Positions 1-11,918 of a stretch of DNA of 50,130 nt are shown in pieces; the stretch's first letter is position 1; every line of letters begins with the position of its first letter. Position numbers and translations under genes: made by a program. Source of the stretch: Vibrio furnissii CIP 102972 (GTDB taxonomy: Bacteria > Pseudomonadota > Gammaproteobacteria > Enterobacterales > Vibrionaceae). The notes under the pieces are model-generated. The model did not search any database. It saw only the letters and a list, made by a program, of their open reading frames with translations, and was not told where the DNA came from. The stretch covers positions 1-50,130 of the forward strand of contig NZ_ACZP01000008.1 in assembly GCF_000176175.1 (NCBI RefSeq), read 5' to 3'.

Positions 1-126
1 TATCCCGAGCTCGCCGGCGGGCCCGTCCAGATCTCGCCACAATTTGACACTGTTCAAAATTCTGGTAGGATGTCGGTCGGTAACTTTACCGGCCGAGCTT
101 TGTGGCATCGATTTAGAGGCAAGTAG
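1..126 (+). promoter_or_regulatory. lpxC promoter and leader
   Basis: A strong sigma70-type promoter is visible: TTGACA at 44-49, a 16-nt spacer, and TAGGAT at 66-71. Just downstream, 74-95 can fold into a 9-bp hairpin (CGGTCGGTA / TACCGGCCG, one G-U pair). The first 38 bases are unusually G+C-rich, with several six-base palindromes, and are probably the tail of the upstream ftsZ-lpxC spacer. Promoter assignment is from motif match only. Confidence 0.6.
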
Positions 127-1044
127 ATGATCAGACAACGTACACTGAAAGAAATAGTGAAAACAACTGGGGTGGGCCTTCACTCTGGTCGTAAGGTCAC
201 GTTAACTCTTCGCCCAGCTGCTGCAAACACTGGTATTATTTACCGTCGTACCGACGTAAACCCACCTGTGGACTTTCCAGCAGACCCAGAATCTGTACGC
301 GACACCATGTTGTGTACCGCTCTGGTGAATGATGAAGGCATTCGCATCTCAACGGTTGAACACCTGAATGCGGCATTGGCGGGGATGGGGATCGACAACG
401 TTATTGTTGAAGTGGATGCGCCTGAAATTCCAATTATGGATGGCAGTGCTAGCCCATTTGTATACCTGCTGCAACAAGCCGGCATCGAAACGTTGAACAC
501 TCCGAAACGTTTTATTCGTATTAAGAAACCGGTGCGTTTTGAAGATGGTGATAAGTGGGCAGAATTGCGCCCGCACAACGGCTTCAAAATGGATTTCGAA
601 ATCGAATTTAACCACCCAGCGATCGACGGCGATGAGCAACACTTAGTGTTTGATTTTTCTTCACAAGGTTTTGTGAAAGAAATCTCTCGTGCTCGTACCT
701 TTGGTTTCATGCGTGATATTGAATACCTTCAGTCACAAAACCTGTGTCTGGGTGGTAGCTTCGACTGTGCCATCGTTTTGGATGACTACCGTATCCTGAA
801 CGAAGAAGGCCTACGCTTTGCCAACGAATTTGTGACGCATAAAGTTCTGGATGCAATTGGTGACCTATACATGTGTGGTCATGCGATTGTGGGTGAATTC
901 TGTGCTTACAAATCAGGCCATGGTCTGAACAACCAGTTGCTGCGCGCAGTGCTGGCAGATCAAGAAGCTTGGGAATGGGCAACGTTTGAAGAAGAAGCTG
1001 GTTCGCCAGTGGCATTCGCAGAACCCAACATGGTTATCGCATAA
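127..1044 (+). CDS. lpxC: UDP-3-O-acyl-N-acetylglucosamine deacetylase LpxC
   Basis: LpxC is the zinc-dependent cytoplasmic deacetylase that commits UDP-3-O-acyl-GlcNAc to lipid A synthesis. The protein is 305 aa, the same length as E. coli LpxC, and aligns from memory without gaps. The zinc-ligand region [10 protein letters not shown] (E78, H79), the HKxLDAIGD ligand segment (H238, D242) and the SGHGLNN histidine (H265) are all present. The C-terminus ends in a short non-polar tail (NMVIA) like the FtsH-recognised tail of the E. coli enzyme, so regulated proteolysis is plausible by inference. It lies downstream of its own promoter and is closed by a hairpin terminator shared with the convergent dciA gene. 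Confidence 0.98.
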   Translation: MIRQRTLKEIVKTTGVGLHSGRKVTLTLRPAAANTGIIYRRTDVNPPVDFPADPESVRDTMLCTALVNDEGIRISTVEHLNAALAGMGIDNVIVEVDAPEIPIMDGSASPFVYLLQQAGIETLNTPKRFIRIKKPVRFEDGDKWAELRPHNGFKMDFEIEFNHPAIDGDEQHLVFDFSSQGFVKEISRARTFGFMRDIEYLQSQNLCLGGSFDCAIVLDDYRILNEEGLRFANEFVTHKVLDAIGDLYMCGHAIVGEFCAYKSGHGLNNQLLRAVLADQEAWEWATFEEEAGSPVAFAEPNMVIA

Positions 1045-1060
1045 GCGAACAGATTATTGA

Positions 1061-1090
1061 AAAAAGCCAGACTTCGGTCTGGCTTTTTTT
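1061..1090. terminator. Bidirectional terminator between lpxC and dciA
   Basis: A 12-bp stem (AAAAAGCCAGAC / GTCTGGCTTTTT) closes on a UUCG tetraloop. The A run and T run flank it on both sides, so it can end transcription of lpxC and of the convergent dciA gene. Confidence 0.92.
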
Positions 1091-1093
1091 ATG

Positions 1094-1561
1094 TCACTTT
1101 TTCGCGAGTTTCGCGAGGTTCTCTAACCGCTGACGCACTTTGGGTGAGGCTCTATCGGCAATGGTCATCAACACTTGGGCGGCATGCTCTGTCAGGGGAG
1201 GGCGAGCTTTTGCCTCTTCCTGTTTTGCCGTTGAACGGGGTTGATGACGATAAAGATCCGGGTTGATCTTGATGTCAATGCTGATCAAACGACCGAATCC
1301 ATGCGCGCGAAGCTGGTTGAGCAAGGATAGACGATCGTAATCGATCTTCATTTTGATCGCCGCGCTGGCTGCTTCCAAAACCAAATGACCGCCGCGAATA
1401 TTGGCGGCGCGCACGTGCTGCTCGGTCCCTCGAGGGAGCAGGGTTTTGAGGAGCTGATTGAGCTGCAAAATTTCTTTGGCGTGTTCCTGCAGTTGACTGA
1501 GTCGTGATGACTCGATCAGCGCTTCGGTATTGGTGGGTCGGTGATCTCGCATAATGCTCAT
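1094..1561 (-). CDS. dciA: DciA-family (DUF721) replicative helicase loader
   Basis: This 155-aa basic protein has the DUF721 core in residues ~20-100 (QLNQLLKTLLP, HVRAANIRGGHLVLEAASAAIKMKIDY), followed by a charged, probably flexible C-terminal part. DciA is the ancestral DnaB helicase loader and replaces DnaC/DnaI in most bacteria, Vibrio included. The gene sits between lpxC and secA, facing lpxC, in the place where E. coli carries secM upstream of secA. A start at 1552 (MRDHRPT) is also possible and matches many family members; the longer form is listed. A TAGAAT-like -10 lies upstream on the minus strand near 1590. Confidence 0.88.
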   Translation of the reverse strand: MSIMRDHRPTNTEALIESSRLSQLQEHAKEILQLNQLLKTLLPRGTEQHVRAANIRGGHLVLEAASAAIKMKIDYDRLSLLNQLRAHGFGRLISIDIKINPDLYRHQPRSTAKQEEAKARPPLTEHAAQVLMTIADRASPKVRQRLENLAKLAKK

Positions 1562-1916
1562 CGGCTGTGTGTCCTGACTCTATTCTATACACAAATCACG
1601 GCGACGAAAACGTTGATGGTGAGGCCTCGTGGGACGCAAAAGGCGGCCAATGATGCTTTTTTAATCGCTCAACATCCGGCGAAGCGCACAAAATGTTAAG
1701 CCGAATGCAAACAAACCGGATTGTTATTGGTTGTTCCATCAAAAATTCCTTAAACTAGGCGCCACTTAAATTCATTTAGTGCCTTGAAAATAAATATCAC
1801 CATCACAATATCCCTAGATACATGACTTACCTCAGTATCCTTAGTTGAAATTAGGTAGAGACTTAAGGCAGTAAAAGTAGATCGGGAAGATCTAAGTAAA
1901 GAGAGATTCACAACAG
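1562..1916 (+). promoter_or_regulatory. dciA-secA divergent intergenic region and secA leader
   Basis: These 355 bases separate dciA and secA. No SecM-like arrest-peptide ORF is visible on the plus strand. Part of the region before secA is A+T-rich. A weak promoter-like pair (TTGGTT at 1727, TAAACT at 1751) and a short perfect stem (AGATC-5-GATCT type, ~1879-1892) precede the ribosome binding site. The function of the leader is not known to me. Confidence 0.4.
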
Positions 1917-4631
1917 ATGATAACTAAGCTACTGACAAAAGTGATTGGCAGTCGCAATGACCGCACACTGCGCCGCTTGAGAAAGATTGTAAAAGAGATC
2001 AACAACTACGAGCCGGCATTTGAAGCGCTTTCTGACGAAGAACTGAAAGCCAAAACCGTTGAATTCCGTCAACGTATTGAGCAAGGCGAAACACTCGACC
2101 AACTTCTTCCAGAAGCCTTTGCCACTGTACGTGAAGCTTCGAAACGTGTGTTTGGTATGCGTCACTTCGACGTACAGCTGATCGGTGGTATGGTGCTAAA
2201 CGCAGGCCAAATCGCGGAAATGCGTACGGGTGAAGGTAAAACCTTAACCGCAACTCTACCTGCTTATCTGAATGCACTGCCAGGTAAAGGGGTTCACATC
2301 GTCACGGTGAACGATTACTTGGCAAAACGCGACGCCGAAACGAACCGCGCGTTGTTTGAATTCTTGGGCATGACTGTGGGCGTGAACGTGCCAAACATGC
2401 CACCTCAAGAGAAAAAAGAAGCTTATCAAGCGGACATTCTGTACGGCACCAACAACGAATTTGGTTTCGATTACCTGCGCGACAACATGGCATTCCGCAC
2501 AGAAGATCGGGTGCAACGCGCGCGTTTCTTTGCCGTGGTCGATGAAGTGGACTCGATCCTGATCGATGAGGCGCGTACGCCGCTGATCATTTCTGGCCCG
2601 GCGGAAGACAGTTCAGAGCTGTACACTCGCATCAATACTCTGATTCCACATCTGCAAAAACAAGACAAAGAAGATTCAGAAGAGTACCGCGGTGACGGTC
2701 ACTACACCGTTGACGAAAAATCCAAGCAAGTTTACCTGACGGAAACGGGTCAGGAGTTCGTCGAAGAGCTGTTGGTGAAAAACGGTCTGATGGAGGAAGG
2801 CGATACACTGTATTCACCGACCAACATCAGCTTGCTGCACCATGTGAATGCCGCGCTGCGTGCACACGTGCTGTTTGAGAAAAACGTCGATTACATTGTG
2901 ACGGATGATGGTGAAGTGGTCATCGTGGATGAACACACCGGCCGTACGATGCCGGGTCGTCGCTGGTCTGACGGTTTGCACCAAGCGGTGGAAGCCAAAG
3001 AAGGCGTGAAGATTCAAAACGAAAACCAAACGCTGGCATCGATCACCTTCCAGAACTACTTCCGTCTGTATGAAAAACTGTCTGGTATGACAGGGACAGC
3101 GGACACTGAAGCGTTTGAATTCCAGTCGATCTACGGCTTGGAAACGGTGGTGATTCCAACCAACAAACCGATGATTCGTAATGATATGCCGGATGTGGTT
3201 TACCGCACCGAAGCGGAGAAATTTGCGGCGATCATTGAAGACATCAAAGAGCGCGTGGTGAAAGGCCAACCAGTGCTGGTCGGTACGGTGTCGATTGAAA
3301 AATCGGAACTGCTGTCGAACGCCCTGAAACAAGCCAAGATCAAACACAACGTTCTGAACGCCAAATTCCACGAGAAAGAAGCGGAAATCGTTGCTGAAGC
3401 GGGTAAACCAGGTTCGGTGACCATCGCAACCAACATGGCGGGTCGTGGTACGGATATCGTGCTGGGTGGCAGCTGGCAGACGAAAGTCGAAGGCCTCGAC
3501 AACCCAACGCAAGAGCAAATTGATGCGATCAAAGCGGAATGGCGTCAAGTGCACGATGCCGTTTTGGAATCTGGTGGTCTACACATCATTGGTACAGAGC
3601 GTCACGAATCACGTCGTATCGACAACCAGTTGCGTGGTCGTGCGGGTCGTCAGGGGGATGCGGGTTCTTCACGTTTCTACCTGTCGATGGAAGATACGCT
3701 GCTGCGCATCTTTACCTCTGATCGCATGGCGAGTCTGATCCAAAGCGGTATGGACGAAGGTGAAGCGATTGAAAGTAAGATGTTGTCACGTTCGATCGAA
3801 AAAGCGCAACGTAAAGTCGAAGGTCGTAACTTCGATATTCGTAAGCAACTGTTGGAATACGATGATGTGGCCAACGATCAACGTAAAGTGGTGTATGAGC
3901 TGCGTGATGAGTTGATGAGCGCAGAAAACATCAGCGACATGATTGAACAAAACCGCATTGACGTGCTGACAGCTGTGATGGATGAATACATTCCACCGCA
4001 ATCGCTGGAAGACATGTGGGACATTCAGGGCTTGGAAGAGCGCCTGAAAAACGACTTCGATTTGCCGCTGCCAGTGCAAACTTGGCTCGATGAAGACGAC
4101 AAACTTTACGAAGAAGCGCTGCGTGAACGCATTCTTGAGCAAGCGGTTACGGTCTACAAAGCGAAAGAAGAGGCGGTGGGTGAAACCGTCATGCGTAACT
4201 TTGAAAAATCGGTCATGCTGCAAACGCTGGATACGTTGTGGAAAGAGCACTTGGCGGCCATGGATCACCTGCGTCAAGGTATTCACTTGCGTGGTTACGC
4301 ACAGAAGAACCCGAAACAGGAGTACAAGCGCGAGTCGTTTGAACTGTTTGAGGGCCTGTTGGAGTCGCTGAAAACTGACGTGATCACCATCCTGTCAAAA
4401 GTTCGCGTCCAACAACAAGAAGAAGTGGAGCGTATGGAAGCGCAGCGCCGTGCACAAGCGGAAGAAGCTGCTCGCCACGCGCAAGCGCAACACGCCAATG
4501 CCGACGGTTCACCTGAGCAAGACGACGCTCACCAGCCGATGGTGCGCGACGAGCGTAAAGTGGGTCGGAATGAACCGTGTCCATGTGGCAGCGGTAAGAA
4601 ATACAAACAGTGTCACGGTAAGATCGATTGA
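1917..4631 (+). CDS. secA: Protein translocase ATPase SecA
   Basis: SecA is the ATPase motor that drives preproteins through SecYEG. The 904-aa protein is full length. It shows the N-terminal [15 protein letters not shown] segment, the Walker A motif MRTGEGKT near residue 102, the Walker B/DEAD-like [14 protein letters not shown] region, the preprotein-crosslinking and helical scaffold domains, the second helicase half ([20 protein letters not shown]), and the C-terminal zinc-binding SEC-C motif [13 protein letters not shown]. The start ATG follows a purine-rich AAAGAGAG ribosome site. The gene is monocistronic or co-transcribed with mutT; a terminator follows. Unlike E. coli, no secM precedes it. 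Confidence 0.99.
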   Translation: MITKLLTKVIGSRNDRTLRRLRKIVKEINNYEPAFEALSDEELKAKTVEFRQRIEQGETLDQLLPEAFATVREASKRVFGMRHFDVQLIGGMVLNAGQIAEMRTGEGKTLTATLPAYLNALPGKGVHIVTVNDYLAKRDAETNRALFEFLGMTVGVNVPNMPPQEKKEAYQADILYGTNNEFGFDYLRDNMAFRTEDRVQRARFFAVVDEVDSILIDEARTPLIISGPAEDSSELYTRINTLIPHLQKQDKEDSEEYRGDGHYTVDEKSKQVYLTETGQEFVEELLVKNGLMEEGDTLYSPTNISLLHHVNAALRAHVLFEKNVDYIVTDDGEVVIVDEHTGRTMPGRRWSDGLHQAVEAKEGVKIQNENQTLASITFQNYFRLYEKLSGMTGTADTEAFEFQSIYGLETVVIPTNKPMIRNDMPDVVYRTEAEKFAAIIEDIKERVVKGQPVLVGTVSIEKSELLSNALKQAKIKHNVLNAKFHEKEAEIVAEAGKPGSVTIATNMAGRGTDIVLGGSWQTKVEGLDNPTQEQIDAIKAEWRQVHDAVLESGGLHIIGTERHESRRIDNQLRGRAGRQGDAGSSRFYLSMEDTLLRIFTSDRMASLIQSGMDEGEAIESKMLSRSIEKAQRKVEGRNFDIRKQLLEYDDVANDQRKVVYELRDELMSAENISDMIEQNRIDVLTAVMDEYIPPQSLEDMWDIQGLEERLKNDFDLPLPVQTWLDEDDKLYEEALRERILEQAVTVYKAKEEAVGETVMRNFEKSVMLQTLDTLWKEHLAAMDHLRQGIHLRGYAQKNPKQEYKRESFELFEGLLESLKTDVITILSKVRVQQQEEVERMEAQRRAQAEEAARHAQAQHANADGSPEQDDAHQPMVRDERKVGRNEPCPCGSGKKYKQCHGKID

Positions 4632-4649
4632 TCCCGTTACCTTGAGAGA

Positions 4650-4677
4650 AGAGTCGCCGCTGGCGGCTCTTTTTTTA
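4650..4677 (+). terminator. Terminator downstream of secA
   Basis: A 9-bp stem (AGAGTCGCC / GGCGGCTCT, one G-U pair) with a 3-nt loop is followed by seven T residues. Confidence 0.85.
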
Positions 4678-4747
4678 TCGCAAGTATCTGGACATTGTGT
4701 CGGCTTGCGATTAGAAACAAACAGATTTCAGTCAACAGGACCTAACT

Positions 4748-5146
4748 ATGAAACGTATTCACATTGTGGCAGGCATTATTTTTAATCAGGACAAGTCGCA
4801 GATCTTCATCACCAAGCGTCCGGATAACCTGCATAAAGGTGGTTTCTGGGAATTTCCCGGTGGCAAAGTCGAAGCGGGCGAGTCGATTGAACAAGCGATG
4901 GCACGCGAGCTCGACGAAGAAATTGGCATTGAAGTGACACAACAAACGCCATTTCAACATCTGGAATACGATTACCCCGAGAAGTCGCTGACGTTCGACT
5001 TCATTTTAGTGACCGATTTCAACCATCAACCCTACGGACGTGAAGGTCAACAGGGCGAGTGGGTCAATATCGCAGATCTTGCGCACTACACCTTCCCCGA
5101 AGCCAATGTGCCGGTGCTAGAGCGCGTACTGAAAGAGTTCGCGTAA
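4748..5146 (+). CDS. mutT: 8-oxo-dGTP diphosphatase MutT
   Basis: This 132-aa Nudix hydrolase matches MutT, which clears 8-oxo-dGTP from the nucleotide pool and prevents A:T to C:G transversions. The Nudix box G-x5-E-x7-REL-x-EE-x-G is intact (GGKVEAGE ... RELDEEIGI, residues ~37-60). The N-terminus (KRIHIVAGIIFN) and its length fit MutT rather than the longer Nudix enzymes. Its position directly after secA is the same as in E. coli, from memory. An AGGA ribosome site lies upstream of the ATG. Confidence 0.94.
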   Translation: MKRIHIVAGIIFNQDKSQIFITKRPDNLHKGGFWEFPGGKVEAGESIEQAMARELDEEIGIEVTQQTPFQHLEYDYPEKSLTFDFILVTDFNHQPYGREGQQGEWVNIADLAHYTFPEANVPVLERVLKEFA

Positions 5147-5153
5147 GTGCTAG

Positions 5154-6050
<897 letters not shown>

Positions 6051-6531
6051 ATACATAATTATGCGCCGGGTAACTCCGGCGTTTCTATAAATCCCGTCCC
6101 AACCCCTCAAAAATCTATTCGTAAAATATCGCCATTTAATCCTGACTTTTGTTTGGTTTTCTCATCATTGGCTTGTGAATTGAAATGTAATCGATATTTT
6201 TTTAGTTTAATTTCTCAGATTATCGTTTGCCTGATTTTTAATAATGAATTTGTCTGGAAAAAATTTCCAAATTGACTGTTTTTTATTCGCGCATTCATAA
6301 CTATCGTTTGAAAGTGCCTAAAACATGCAGTTTTAGTGCCTTTACGTGCTTTTTTAGTTGTAACCTACCAAAAAATAATTTTATTTTTGAACGAATGTTG
6401 ACAGAAGTCACGGCGCTCATTAGAATACCGCCAATTTGTCTGAAACCCCCTAGAGCAAACTATAAACGCGAAAAGGAAGGCAAATTTGCAGTTTAATTTA
6501 ATATTTTTGCATTTTTATTCTGGAGGTTGTC
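6051..6531 (+). promoter_or_regulatory. carAB control region
   Basis: This 481-base, very A+T-rich spacer holds no credible gene. A near-consensus sigma70 promoter is present: TTGACA 6398-6403, a 17-nt spacer, TAGAAT 6421-6426, predicting a leader of about 100 nt. Upstream there are ARG-box-like half-sites (TGAAT near 6174 and 6245, ATTCA near 6292), but no full TGAAT-N4-ATTCA operator that I would trust. E. coli carAB is controlled by ArgR and by pyrimidine/purine signals, so operators are expected here. Confidence 0.65.
6064..6086 (+). terminator. Possible weak terminator after dapB
   Basis: CGCCGG (6064-6069) and CCGGCG (6076-6081) form a 6-bp stem followed by TTTCT. The T tract is short, so termination may be inefficient. 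Confidence 0.5.
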
Positions 6532-7671
6532 TTGAGTAAATCAGCACTGTTAGTCCTAGAAGATGGGACAGTGTTCCGCGGAGTGTCCATTGGTTCAGAT
6601 GGTTCTTCCGTCGGTGAAGTCGTTTTTAATACCTCGATGACGGGGTACCAAGAAATCCTCACTGATCCTTCCTATTCCCAGCAAATCGTTACCCTGACTT
6701 ATCCTCACATTGGCAATACCGGCACCAACGCCGAAGACGAAGAATCATCATCGATTCATGCTCAAGGCCTTGTGATTCGCGATCTTCCTCTTCTCGCTTC
6801 TAACTTCCGTAGTGAACGTTCTCTCTCCGATTACCTTCAATCACAAAACATTGTCGGCATTGCTGACATCGATACGCGTAAGCTCACTCGTATCCTGCGT
6901 GAAAAAGGTGCACAAAACGGCTGCATCATGGCCGGTGACAATCTGGACGAAGCGTTGGCGCTGGCGAAAGCGAAAGAATTCCCTGGTTTGAAAGGGATGG
7001 ATTTGGCGAAAGTGGTAACGACCAAAGAAGCGTACGAATGGAAACAAGGTTCATGGACGCTGGAAGGCGGCCTGCCTGAAGTGAAAGACGAGAGCGAACT
7101 GCCATACCACGTGGTGGCTTACGACTTCGGTGCGAAGCGTAACATCCTGCGTATGCTGGTGGACCGCGGCTGTCGCCTGACGGTGGTTCCGGCTCAAACG
7201 TCTGCAGAAGACGTGTTGGCGATGAATCCGGATGGCATCTTCCTGTCAAACGGCCCGGGCGACCCAGAACCATGTACTTATGCGATTGAAGCGACCCAAA
7301 CCTTCCTCGAGAAAAATATTCCGGTATTTGGTATCTGTCTTGGCCACCAAATTCTGGCGCTCGCTTCTGGCGCGAAGACGGTGAAAATGAAGTTTGGTCA
7401 CCACGGTGCAAACCACCCAGTGAAAGACCTGGATCGTAATGTTGTGATGATTACCTCGCAAAACCACGGTTTTGCCGCAGATGAAGAGACGTTGCCAGAG
7501 AATCTGCGTGCGACGCACAAATCTCTGTTTGATGGCTCGCTGCAAGGGATTCACCGCACGGACAAACCGGCATTCAGCTTCCAGGGCCACCCTGAAGCAA
7601 GCCCGGGTCCACACGATGCGGCTCCACTATTCGACCACTTCATTGAACTGATTAAACAACACCGCGCTTAA
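6532..7671 (+). CDS. carA: Carbamoyl-phosphate synthase small (glutaminase) subunit CarA
   Basis: CarA hydrolyses glutamine and channels ammonia to CarB for carbamoyl phosphate, which feeds arginine and pyrimidine synthesis. The 379-aa protein has the N-terminal CPSase small-chain domain and a C-terminal class I amidotransferase domain. The nucleophile Cys269 lies in FGICLGHQ, and the His/Glu partners lie in [11 protein letters not shown]. The start codon is TTG (6532), supported by TGGAGG at 6521-6526 and the conserved N-terminus [12 protein letters not shown]. It is followed after 16 bp by carB. Confidence 0.98.
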   Translation: MSKSALLVLEDGTVFRGVSIGSDGSSVGEVVFNTSMTGYQEILTDPSYSQQIVTLTYPHIGNTGTNAEDEESSSIHAQGLVIRDLPLLASNFRSERSLSDYLQSQNIVGIADIDTRKLTRILREKGAQNGCIMAGDNLDEALALAKAKEFPGLKGMDLAKVVTTKEAYEWKQGSWTLEGGLPEVKDESELPYHVVAYDFGAKRNILRMLVDRGCRLTVVPAQTSAEDVLAMNPDGIFLSNGPGDPEPCTYAIEATQTFLEKNIPVFGICLGHQILALASGAKTVKMKFGHHGANHPVKDLDRNVVMITSQNHGFAADEETLPENLRATHKSLFDGSLQGIHRTDKPAFSFQGHPEASPGPHDAAPLFDHFIELIKQHRA

Positions 7672-7687
7672 TTTGGAGTAGTAAACA

Positions 7688-10600
7688 ATGCCAAAACGTA
7701 CTGACATTAAAAGCATTCTTATCCTGGGTGCGGGTCCGATTGTTATCGGTCAGGCTTGTGAGTTTGACTACTCAGGCGCGCAAGCGTGTAAAGCGCTGCG
7801 TGAAGAGGGTTACCGCGTTATTCTGGTCAACTCAAACCCAGCGACCATCATGACTGACCCAGAAATGGCAGATGCGACTTACATCGAGCCTATTCATTGG
7901 GAAGTGGTCCGCAAGATCATCGAAAAAGAGCGTCCGGATGCCGTCCTGCCAACCATGGGCGGTCAGACAGCACTGAACTGTGCTCTGGCGCTGGAAAAAC
8001 ATGGCGTACTGGCTGAATTCGGTGTGGAAATGATCGGCGCAACCGCTGACGCGATTGATAAAGCAGAAGACCGTTCACGCTTTGATAAAGCAATGAAGTC
8101 GATTGGCTTGGCGTGTCCACGTGCAGATACAGCAAAAACCATGGAAGAAGCGTACCGCGTGCTAGATATGGTGGGTTTCCCTTGTATCATCCGTCCTTCC
8201 TTTACTATGGGCGGGACCGGCGGTGGTATCGCGTACAACAAAGAAGAATTTGAAGAAATCTGTCGCCGTGGTCTGGACTTATCACCAACCAACGAACTGC
8301 TGATTGACGAATCGCTGATCGGCTGGAAAGAGTACGAAATGGAAGTGGTTCGCGATAAAGCGGACAACTGTATCATCGTATGTGCGATTGAAAACTTTGA
8401 CCCAATGGGTATCCACACCGGTGACTCGATCACCGTGGCGCCAGCTCAAACGCTGACGGACAAAGAATACCAACTGATGCGTAACGCGTCTCTTGCGGTT
8501 CTGCGTGAAATCGGCGTCGAAACCGGTGGTTCGAACGTGCAGTTCGGTATCAACCCGAAAGATGGCCGCATGGTGATCATCGAGATGAACCCACGTGTAT
8601 CTCGCTCTTCGGCTCTGGCTTCTAAAGCAACGGGTTTCCCAATTGCCAAAGTGGCAGCGAAACTGGCGGTTGGCTTTACCCTTGATGAGCTGATGAATGA
8701 CATCACGGGCGGTGCAACACCAGCATCATTCGAACCGACGATTGACTACGTTGTGACAAAGATTCCTCGCTTTAACTTCGAGAAATTTGCTGGCGCGAAT
8801 AACCGCTTGACCACGCAAATGAAGTCAGTGGGTGAAGTGATGGCCATTGGTCGTAACCAACAAGAATCGCTGCAAAAAGCACTGCGCGGTTTGGAAGTGG
8901 GCGCGACCGGTTTTGACGAAATGGTGGATTTAGACGCACCAGATGCGCTGACCAAAATTCGTTACGAACTGAAAGAAGCTGGTGCAGAGCGTATTTGGTA
9001 CATCGCGGATGCATTCCGTGCTGGGATGTCGATTGACGGCATCTTCAACCTCACCAACATCGACCGTTGGTTCCTGGTTCAAATTGAAGAACTGGTGAAA
9101 ATGGAAGAGCAAGTGAAGCTGGGCGGTTTTGCAGGCTTGAACGAAAACGTATTGCGCGCCATGAAACGCAAAGGTTTCTCGGATGCTCGTCTGTCTAAAC
9201 TGCTGGGCGTGTCTGAAAGCGAAATCCGCCGTCTGCGTGACCAGTTCAACATTCACCCAGTTTACAAACGTGTGGATACTTGTGCGGCAGAATTCTCTTC
9301 TGACACCGCGTACATGTACTCATCTTACGATGACGAGTGTGAAGCCAATCCAACCGATAAAGACAAAATCATGGTTCTGGGCGGTGGTCCAAACCGTATC
9401 GGTCAGGGTATCGAATTCGATTACTGCTGTGTACACGCGTCACTTGCACTGCGTGAAGATGGTTACGAAACCATCATGGTGAACTGTAACCCAGAAACCG
9501 TTTCGACCGACTACGACACGTCAGACCGTCTGTACTTCGAACCAGTGACTCTGGAAGATGTCCTGTCTATCGTGCGCGTTGAAAAGCCAAAAGGCGTCAT
9601 CGTGCAATACGGCGGTCAGACGCCGCTGAAACTGGCGCGTGCGCTGGAAGCAGCCGGTGTGCCAATCATTGGGACCAGCCCTGATGCGATTGACCGTGCT
9701 GAAGACCGTGAGCGCTTCCAACAAGCGGTCGACCGTCTGGGTCTGCTACAGCCACAAAACGCGACCGTGACAGCGATTGAACAAGCGATTGAAAAGTCGC
9801 GTGAAATCGGCTTCCCGCTGGTGGTTCGTCCTTCATACGTACTGGGCGGTCGTGCGATGGAAATCGTTTATGACGAATCTGACCTGCGTCGTTACTTTAA
9901 CGAAGCGGTGAGCGTATCGAACGAATCTCCGGTTCTGCTGGACCGTTTCCTAGATGACGCAACGGAAGTGGATGTGGATGCTATCTGTGACGGCGAACGC
10001 GTCGTGATTGGCGGCATCATGGAACACATCGAACAAGCAGGTGTTCACTCGGGTGACTCCGCCTGTTCGCTACCTGCTTACACGCTCAGTCAGGAAATTC
10101 AGGACAAGATGCGTGAGCAGGTTGAGAAACTGGCGATGGAATTGGGCGTTCGCGGCCTGATGAACACGCAGTTTGCGGTTAAAGACAACGAAGTGTATCT
10201 GATTGAAGTGAACCCTCGTGCTGCGCGTACCGTACCGTTTGTGTCGAAAGCGACTGGCGCGCCGCTGGCGAAAATCGCTGCGCGCGTGATGGCAGGTCAA
10301 ACGCTAGAACAGCAAGGCTTTACCAAAGAAATCATTCCACCATACTACTCGGTTAAAGAAGTGGTGCTGCCATTCAACAAGTTCCCGGGTGTTGACCCGC
10401 TGCTTGGCCCTGAAATGCGCTCAACCGGTGAAGTGATGGGCGTGGGTGCCACATTTGCAGAAGCATACGCGAAAGCGGAACTGGGCTGTGGCAACGTCTA
10501 CCCTGAAGGTGGCCGTGCACTGCTATCGGTTCGCGAAGGTGACAAAGAGCGTGTGGTTGACCTGGCTTCTAAACTGGTGAAACTGGGTTACAAACTGGAT

Positions 10601-10918
10601 GCGACGCACGGCACCGCTGTGATTCTGGGCGAAGCGGGTATTAACCCACGTCTGGTGAACAAGGTACACGAAGGTCGTCCGCACATTCTTGACCGCATCA
10701 AGAACAACGAGTACACCTACATCGTCAACACGGCAGCTGGCCGTCAGGCGATTGAAGACTCGAAAGTTCTGCGCCGCGGCGCACTGGCTGAGAAAGTGAA
10801 CTACACCACGACGCTGAACGCGGCGTTTGCAACCTGTATGTCGCATACTGCCGATGCAAAAGCGAGCGTGACGTCAGTACAAGAGCTGCACGCGCAAGTG
10901 AAAGCAAGTTTGGCGTAA
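7688..10918 (+). CDS. carB: Carbamoyl-phosphate synthase large subunit CarB
   Basis: CarB makes carbamoyl phosphate from bicarbonate, two ATP and the ammonia delivered by CarA. The 1076-aa protein shows the expected internal duplication: two ATP-grasp halves with related openings ([19 protein letters not shown] near residue 12, [18 protein letters not shown] near 562), an oligomerisation domain between them and a C-terminal MGS-like allosteric domain from ~residue 940. The start ATG follows GGAGTAG. It forms an operon with carA and ends at a strong terminator. Confidence 0.98.
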   Translation: MPKRTDIKSILILGAGPIVIGQACEFDYSGAQACKALREEGYRVILVNSNPATIMTDPEMADATYIEPIHWEVVRKIIEKERPDAVLPTMGGQTALNCALALEKHGVLAEFGVEMIGATADAIDKAEDRSRFDKAMKSIGLACPRADTAKTMEEAYRVLDMVGFPCIIRPSFTMGGTGGGIAYNKEEFEEICRRGLDLSPTNELLIDESLIGWKEYEMEVVRDKADNCIIVCAIENFDPMGIHTGDSITVAPAQTLTDKEYQLMRNASLAVLREIGVETGGSNVQFGINPKDGRMVIIEMNPRVSRSSALASKATGFPIAKVAAKLAVGFTLDELMNDITGGATPASFEPTIDYVVTKIPRFNFEKFAGANNRLTTQMKSVGEVMAIGRNQQESLQKALRGLEVGATGFDEMVDLDAPDALTKIRYELKEAGAERIWYIADAFRAGMSIDGIFNLTNIDRWFLVQIEELVKMEEQVKLGGFAGLNENVLRAMKRKGFSDARLSKLLGVSESEIRRLRDQFNIHPVYKRVDTCAAEFSSDTAYMYSSYDDECEANPTDKDKIMVLGGGPNRIGQGIEFDYCCVHASLALREDGYETIMVNCNPETVSTDYDTSDRLYFEPVTLEDVLSIVRVEKPKGVIVQYGGQTPLKLARALEAAGVPIIGTSPDAIDRAEDRERFQQAVDRLGLLQPQNATVTAIEQAIEKSREIGFPLVVRPSYVLGGRAMEIVYDESDLRRYFNEAVSVSNESPVLLDRFLDDATEVDVDAICDGERVVIGGIMEHIEQAGVHSGDSACSLPAYTLSQEIQDKMREQVEKLAMELGVRGLMNTQFAVKDNEVYLIEVNPRAARTVPFVSKATGAPLAKIAARVMAGQTLEQQGFTKEIIPPYYSVKEVVLPFNKFPGVDPLLGPEMRSTGEVMGVGATFAEAYAKAELGCGNVYPEGGRALLSVREGDKERVVDLASKLVKLGYKLDATHGTAVILGEAGINPRLVNKVHEGRPHILDRIKNNEYTYIVNTAAGRQAIEDSKVLRRGALAEKVNYTTTLNAAFATCMSHTADAKASVTSVQELHAQVKASLA

Positions 10919-10962
10919 CACATTACGATCGGAAAGACTTCGGCTTATCTGACAACCTCATT

Positions 10963-10989
10963 GCCCGCTCAATTTGAGCGGGCTTTTTT
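10963..10989 (+). terminator. Terminator downstream of carB
   Basis: A perfect 8-bp stem GCCCGCTC / GAGCGGGC with a 5-nt loop is followed by a T tract. Confidence 0.92.
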
Positions 10990-11024
10990 ATGCTCTGTTC
11001 TCAGCAGGCTGTGTTTGGCTCGGT

Positions 11025-11918
11025 TTACATCTTCTGCTGGCGTGAGCTGACGGCAGTTTTGAGCAGTTCCGCTAACGCCTGAATACAGGGATCGTGTTCG
11101 ACCTTCGGATTTTTGACCGCATAGATGGAGGTGATACGGCGGTAAGATTCATGTTCAGTAATCGGGCGAAGGGTTTGATCGCTGAGTTGTTGTTGAATCT
11201 CACTGGCTGGCAGCCAGCCACATCCAAGCTTGTTGGTGATAGCGGCAACGGCTGAGGTGATCGAGGTAAAGTACCACGACTCCTGATAATGCGTTGGGCG
11301 TTCACCCTGCTGATGGTGTTTATCCACCACTTGTATGGTGGGGTAGTCTGCCAGCTTCATTGCGCGCAGCTCCTCGCGATAGGAAAAAATCGGATGGTCG
11401 CGGTGGGCAACCAGCATGACGGGCACGTCCAACATTTTCTCTTTCGGCAATGCAATATCTTGACTCAAACTGATGACGTACAACTCATCCTCTTGCTGAT
11501 GGATGTGGACGATGCCTTCATCTCGAACGGTCTCTTTCAAGTGAATGTGCGTATGAGGAAACCGTTGATGGAACTGCTCAAAGGCGTCAAACAGGCAGGA
11601 TTTGGGAAACAAACTATCCACCACCAAACTGATGACGGTACGTTCGCCGTTTTTCACCGCGACTGCTTTTTCCTCTAGCAGTTGCCAGTTGTCGAGCAGC
11701 ACGCTTGCTTGCTCGAGCAGCACCTGACCCGATTGCGTTAACTCCAGTTTGCGTCCTTTGAGTTCCAACAGTGGAAATCCCAACTTGTCTTGCAATTGGT
11801 TGAGTTGATAGCTGACGGCGGGTTGGCTACGAAAATGCTGCTCAGCCGCCTTGGCAATGCTGCCGTGTTCGACGACGGCTCTCAGCAATGCCCATTGTTC
11901 TAGGTTGGTTTTAAACAT
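11025..11918 (-). CDS. LysR-type transcriptional regulator, divergent from padC
   Basis: This 297-aa protein has the LysR N-terminal winged helix-turn-helix (residues ~5-65; GSIAKAAEQHFRSQPAVSYQLNQLQDKLG) and a C-terminal type 2 periplasmic-binding-like effector domain (~residues 90-290). It is transcribed away from the phenolic acid decarboxylase gene across a 98-bp spacer, the usual layout for a LysR activator and its target. By inference it responds to a phenolic acid; most known padC regulators are PadR-type repressors, so this arrangement is less common. A TATT-N8-AATA dyad lies next to its start codon. Confidence 0.9.
   Translation of the reverse strand: MFKTNLEQWALLRAVVEHGSIAKAAEQHFRSQPAVSYQLNQLQDKLGFPLLELKGRKLELTQSGQVLLEQASVLLDNWQLLEEKAVAVKNGERTVISLVVDSLFPKSCLFDAFEQFHQRFPHTHIHLKETVRDEGIVHIHQQEDELYVISLSQDIALPKEKMLDVPVMLVAHRDHPIFSYREELRAMKLADYPTIQVVDKHHQQGERPTHYQESWYFTSITSAVAAITNKLGCGWLPASEIQQQLSDQTLRPITEHESYRRITSIYAVKNPKVEHDPCIQALAELLKTAVSSRQQKM

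Noticed and set aside
4450..4785. 111-aa ORF overlapping the secA 3' end
   Set aside because: Out-of-frame shadow of secA running through its terminator.
6272..6496. 74-aa ORF in the carAB upstream region
   Set aside because: It runs through the near-consensus carA promoter, is A+T-driven in composition and has no family features.
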